Assembly (NCBI RefSeq): GCF_003752365.1
Contig: NZ_RJUO01000003.1
Coordinates: 1-64,000 of the forward strand
Direction of reading: 5' to 3'
DNA: 64,000 nucleotides
From: Frondihabitans sp. PhB188
Lineage (GTDB): Bacteria > Actinomycetota > Actinomycetes > Actinomycetales > Microbacteriaceae
Shown here one piece after another: positions 60,851 to 64,000 of this stretch. Positions within the stretch are counted from its first letter, which is position 1. Each line of letters opens with the position of its first letter. The notes under the pieces were generated by a model. That model saw nothing but the letters and a program-made list of their open reading frames with translations. It searched no databases and had not been told where the DNA came from. The translations under genes were made by a program, and so were the position numbers.

Positions 60851-63094
60851 TCAGCCGTCGAGGTCGACGACCGTCAGGCGCTGCGTCGGCCGGGTCATCG
60901 CCACGTACAGCGATGCGTTGCCGCGCGACGACAGCGCGAGGATGCGCGACGGCGCCACGACCACGACCGAGTCGAACTCGAGACCCTTCGACGTCGCCGG
61001 GCTGAGCACGCTGATGGGCGTCGTCAGCGACGAGGTGCCGGGCGCGACGAGCCCTGGGAACGCGGCGTCGAGCGCCGTAACGAGCGCGGGCACGACCTCG
61101 GGCGGCGCGATGACGGCGAGGGTGCCGGCGCTGTCGATTTCTCGGTCGGTCGTCACAGCCTCGACGACCCCGTCGGCCGCATCGGACGAGCGGGTCTCGC
61201 GCACCGGCCACTCGCTCGCGCGCACGGAGCGGCTCGGCGTGATCCGGAGGCCGGTGCTGCGGGCCACCGCCTCGGCGTACTCGACGATCTGGCTGGGCGT
61301 ACGGTAGTTGACGGTGAGCTCTTCGAGGCGCCACGCGCCCTCGCGCCGACGCCGGCCGAGGAGGCTCTGGATCGCGCGCTCCCACGAGTCGGCCGACGCG
61401 GGCGACGACGCCTGGGCGATGTCGCCGACGACGGTGAAGGAGCGGAGCGGGCAGCGCCTGGCGAGGAGCCTCCACTGCATGGGGCTGAGTTCCTGCGCCT
61501 CATCCACCACCACGTGTCCGTAGGCCCAGGTGCGATCGTCGGCGGCCCGCTCGGCGGTGGTCATCGACGCGGCGCGCTCGGCGAAGTTGCCCGCGATGTC
61601 GGAGGCCGTCACCATGCCCTCGACCTGCATGTTCTCGATCGCGCGCTCGGCGTTCTCGATGTCGCGCTTCTGCTGCTGCTTGCGGGCGCGCTTGTCGGCG
61701 TCGGCGACGGCGTCGAACTCGCCGAGCAGCTCGGCGGCCTCGTCGAGCAGCGGCACGTCGCTGATGGTCATCGCCTCGCCGCGGGGGCGACGCAGCAGGG
61801 CGCGCTGCTCGGGCGTCCACTGCGGTGTGATGGTGGCCAGCCAGTTCGGACGCGCGTAGATGTCTTCGAGCAGCTTCTGCGGCGACAGCGGCAGCCAGGC
61901 GGTGTTGAGCAGCACCCGGACGTCGTACGACTGGCGGATGTCGTCGCGCAGCACCAGCTCGTCGGCCTCGTCGATGGTGGTGCCCCGGGTACGGAGCTGC
62001 TGCACGAGCTGCTTGGACAGCGCCGTGATCGCGAGCTTGTTGAAGGTGACGCGGCCCACGTTGTGCTGCTTGCCGCGGTCCTGGGCGCGACGCAGCGCCT
62101 CGGCTACGAGCTGCGGCTGCACGACCATGCGCTCTCCGTCGATGTCGACCTCGACCGGCTCCGTCGGCACGATCTGACGGGAGCGGACCGCCCGGCGCAG
62201 CAGGTCGGCCATGCGCGCCGAGCCCTTCAGCGCAGCGACGTCGGGCGCGTCGTCGATCGTCGCCTCGACGCCCGGGAAGAGCCCGCCGAGACTCGACAGC
62301 ACGACCCCGCTCTCGCCGAGCGAGGGCAGGACCTGCTCGATGTAGCGCAGGAACGAGCGACTCGGCCCGACGACCAGGACTCCGGAGCCGCGGAGCCGCT
62401 CCCGGTGCGAGTACAGCAGATAGGCCGCCCGGTGCAGGGCCACGGCGGTCTTGCCTGTTCCGGGGCCGCCCTGCACGACCAGGATGCCGTCGAGCTCGGA
62501 GCGGATGATGCGGTCCTGCTCGCCCTGGATCGTCGCGACGATGTCGGTCATGCGGCCGGTGCGCTGCGCCGTGAGCGCGGCCATGAGAGCGCCCTCGCCC
62601 TGCAGCTGCGCGTCTCCGCGGTCGAGGAGCGTCGGGTCGAAGACCTCGTCTTCGATGCGGGTGACCGCGCGTCCGCTCAGAGTGAGGTGGCGGCGAGCGC
62701 GAGCACCCATCGGGGTCGCCGCCGTGGCCTGGTAGAACGCGCTCGCGCCCGGGACTCGCCAGTCGAGCAGGATCGGGTGGTGGTCGGTGTCGCGCAGCCC
62801 CACGCGGCCGATGTACCGGAAGGCGCCGTCGCCGGCCGTGGGAGAGGTGGTCTCGTCGGGCTTCTCGAGCTCGAGCCGGCCGAAGGCCAGGCGATCGTCG
62901 ACCTCGCTCAGCTGCGCGAGGGTGTCTTCGTAGAGGCGCGCGTAGGCGTCGCGCTCGCTGCGGCTCTGGTGGTTGCCGCCGACCATCTCGCGACGGGTCT
63001 CGACGAGCCTTGCTCGTGCCTCGTCTTTCAGGGTGTCGAGGCGCTCGTAGAGCGTCTGGACGTAGTCACGTTCACGGTCGAGTTCAGATGGCAA
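60851..63094 (-). CDS. helD: HelD-type helicase (class II, RNA polymerase-associated)
   Basis: HelD frees stalled RNA polymerase from DNA, and class II HelD is typical of actinobacteria. The 747-aa protein has UvrD-like motor domains: Walker A GGPGTGKTA (209-217), motif II VVVDEAQELSP, motif III VVGDIAQASS, motif V/VI ATSKGLEFDSVVVV and YVAMTRPTQRL. An N-terminal coiled-coil of about 90 residues should reach the RNA polymerase secondary channel. The usual frame start GTG at 63124 lies only 3 nt after the -10 TAGAAT, before the expected transcription start. I therefore chose TTG at 63094, 10 nt after GAGGAG. A GCAGGAACT word falls in motif II. Confidence 0.9.
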   Translation of the reverse strand: MPSELDRERDYVQTLYERLDTLKDEARARLVETRREMVGGNHQSRSERDAYARLYEDTLAQLSEVDDRLAFGRLELEKPDETTSPTAGDGAFRYIGRVGLRDTDHHPILLDWRVPGASAFYQATAATPMGARARRHLTLSGRAVTRIEDEVFDPTLLDRGDAQLQGEGALMAALTAQRTGRMTDIVATIQGEQDRIIRSELDGILVVQGGPGTGKTAVALHRAAYLLYSHRERLRGSGVLVVGPSRSFLRYIEQVLPSLGESGVVLSSLGGLFPGVEATIDDAPDVAALKGSARMADLLRRAVRSRQIVPTEPVEVDIDGERMVVQPQLVAEALRRAQDRGKQHNVGRVTFNKLAITALSKQLVQQLRTRGTTIDEADELVLRDDIRQSYDVRVLLNTAWLPLSPQKLLEDIYARPNWLATITPQWTPEQRALLRRPRGEAMTISDVPLLDEAAELLGEFDAVADADKRARKQQQKRDIENAERAIENMQVEGMVTASDIAGNFAERAASMTTAERAADDRTWAYGHVVVDEAQELSPMQWRLLARRCPLRSFTVVGDIAQASSPASADSWERAIQSLLGRRRREGAWRLEELTVNYRTPSQIVEYAEAVARSTGLRITPSRSVRASEWPVRETRSSDAADGVVEAVTTDREIDSAGTLAVIAPPEVVPALVTALDAAFPGLVAPGTSSLTTPISVLSPATSKGLEFDSVVVVAPSRILALSSRGNASLYVAMTRPTQRLTVVDLDG

Positions 63095-63127
63095 CGGGAT
63101 GGCACTCCTCGAGAAAGACAGCACACG

Positions 63128-63133
63128 ATTCTA
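63128..63133 (-). promoter_or_regulatory. -10 element of helD
   Basis: TAGAAT on the minus strand. The transcript would start about 6-7 nt later, inside the coding frame's first codons, leaving a short leader with GAGGAG before the TTG start. Confidence 0.5.
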
Positions 63134-63280
63134 ATCACTCGCCGGCTTCGAATCTGACGACAGGGGAAGCCGCCCCACGTGGAGGACCCCGCCGAATGGG
63201 CACGGTCCCGCTGGAGAGTGCGAGGGGACGTGCCGAATCGGCGGGGCCAGAGGGTGCGAGCGGTCAGAACTCCTCGGGGG

Positions 63281-64000
63281 TCAGAACTCTTCGTGGGTCA
63301 GCGGATCGCCGTCCCAGAGGCGGCCGCGCTCGAGACCGGAGATGCGGGCGACCTCCTCGTCGGACAGCTCGAAGCCGAAGACGTCGAGGTTCTCGCGCTG
63401 GCGTCCGGCGTCGCCCGACTTGGGCAGCGGGACGGCGCCGAGCTGGACGTGCCAGCGGATGACGACCTGCGTCGGTGTCACGCCGTGAGCCGCCGCGACG
63501 TCGAGGATGACCTGCTCGGTGAGCAGCTCGGACTGCTTGCCGATCGGGCTCCAGCTCTCGGTCACGATGCCCAGGTCGGCGTGGACCGCCCGGAGCTCCG
63601 CCTGCGGGAAGTACGGGTGCAGCTCGACCTGGTTCACGGCCGGCACGACGCCGACCTCGTCGCGGACGCGCTCGAGGTGCTTCTTCGTGAAGTTGGAGAC
63701 GCCGATGCTGGTGACCAGCCCGTCGTCCTGCAGCTTCTTCAGGGCCTTGAACGACTCGACGTACTTGTCGATGCGCGGCAGCGGCCAGTGGATCAGGTAC
63801 AGGTCGACGTGCTCGAGGCCCAGGTTCGTCCGGGTCTCCTCGAAGCTCGCCAGCGCCTCCTCGTAGCCGTGGTGGCGGCCCGGGAGCTTCGACGTGACGA
63901 TGATCTCGTCGCGCGGCACGCCGGTCTCGCGGACGGCGCGCCCCACGGCGTCCTCGTTGCCGTAGTTGAGCGCCGTGTCGAGGATCCGGTAGCCGGTCTC
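63281..64000 (-). CDS. Aldo-keto reductase, cut by the window edge
   Basis: The 240 visible codons are the C-terminal part of an AKR5-like reductase; the gene continues past the window and its start is not seen. It reads YRILDTALNYGNEDAVG (with the catalytic tyrosine), EIIVTSKLPGRHHG (with the lysine), VDLYLIHWPLPRID and SIGVSNF. C-terminal LPKSGDAGRQRENLDVFGFELSDEE binds NADPH. Related enzymes reduce 2,5-diketogluconate and similar carbonyls; the substrate is not readable here. The stop lies in a short duplicated stretch, GGTCAGAACTC, found twice between 63263 and 63291. Confidence 0.88.
   Translation of the reverse strand, partial: ETGYRILDTALNYGNEDAVGRAVRETGVPRDEIIVTSKLPGRHHGYEEALASFEETRTNLGLEHVDLYLIHWPLPRIDKYVESFKALKKLQDDGLVTSIGVSNFTKKHLERVRDEVGVVPAVNQVELHPYFPQAELRAVHADLGIVTESWSPIGKQSELLTEQVILDVAAAHGVTPTQVVIRWHVQLGAVPLPKSGDAGRQRENLDVFGFELSDEEVARISGLERGRLWDGDPLTHEEF

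Overview
The window is a GC-rich, densely coding chromosomal segment from an actinobacterium. Gene content and order point to the family Microbacteriaceae: a clgR-like/cinA/pgsA/ftsK/rnj/dapA/thyX/dapB run, lexA divergent from a LysM gene, recA-recX-miaB-miaA-dapF, pnp with an M16 peptidase and rpsO nearby, and DUF559, DUF1844, DUF3046 and SseB proteins. The genus cannot be fixed from the sequence alone. It is mostly core chromosome; I see no prophage, insertion sequence, CRISPR array, tRNA or rRNA gene inside it. Two strong promoters at the left edge read out of the window and may belong to an rRNA operon just beyond it.

Layout. 1-382: tandem promoters pointing left. 383-9177: tyrS, a DNA glycosylase, a 39-residue membrane peptide and the arginine cluster argCJBDFH, tightly overlapped. 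9233-13733: pheST and a DUF559 endonuclease-like gene. 13967-16741: infC-rpmI-rplT with a SpoU methyltransferase, and DUF1844. 16734-20739: hisC-hisB-hisH-hisA-sseB. 21012-24612: the SOS locus (LysM gene and lexA, divergent, each with a LexA box), hflX and an rRNA methyltransferase. 25046-31983: dapF, miaA, miaB, recX, recA (with a LexA box), DUF3046 and a clgR-like regulator. 32106-44678: cinA, pgsA, ftsK, rnj, dapA, thyX, an epimerase, a TPR membrane protein, dapB, a GNAT protein, a histidine phosphatase and an M16 peptidase. 44899-46623: a TetR regulator with its operator and an aldo-keto reductase. 47055-56261: pnp and rpsO, separated by a lytic-transglycosylase-like protein, an acyl-CoA ligase/acyltransferase pair, a membrane protein and an MFS transporter. 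56349-64000: VanZ-like, NERD-like, M50-like, apt, a secreted GH6 enzyme, a SnoaL-like protein, a HelD-type helicase and a truncated aldo-keto reductase.

How it works together. Arginine, histidine and lysine/diaminopimelate synthesis, translation (TyrRS, PheRS, IF3, L20, L35, S15), RNA turnover (RNase J, PNPase), tRNA modification (MiaA, MiaB) and the SOS response dominate. Two expression signatures recur. First, many genes have a TANNNT -10 element 6-8 nt before the start codon and no Shine-Dalgarno, the arrangement of leaderless mRNAs. Second, co-transcribed genes overlap by ATGA or GTGA. The most unusual signal is a nine-base word, GCAGGAACT, present 15 times on the two strands where under one is expected by chance; one pair forms a hairpin after lexA, reminiscent of DNA-uptake-sequence families. 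Several intergenic palindromes and short tandem repeats are also recorded.
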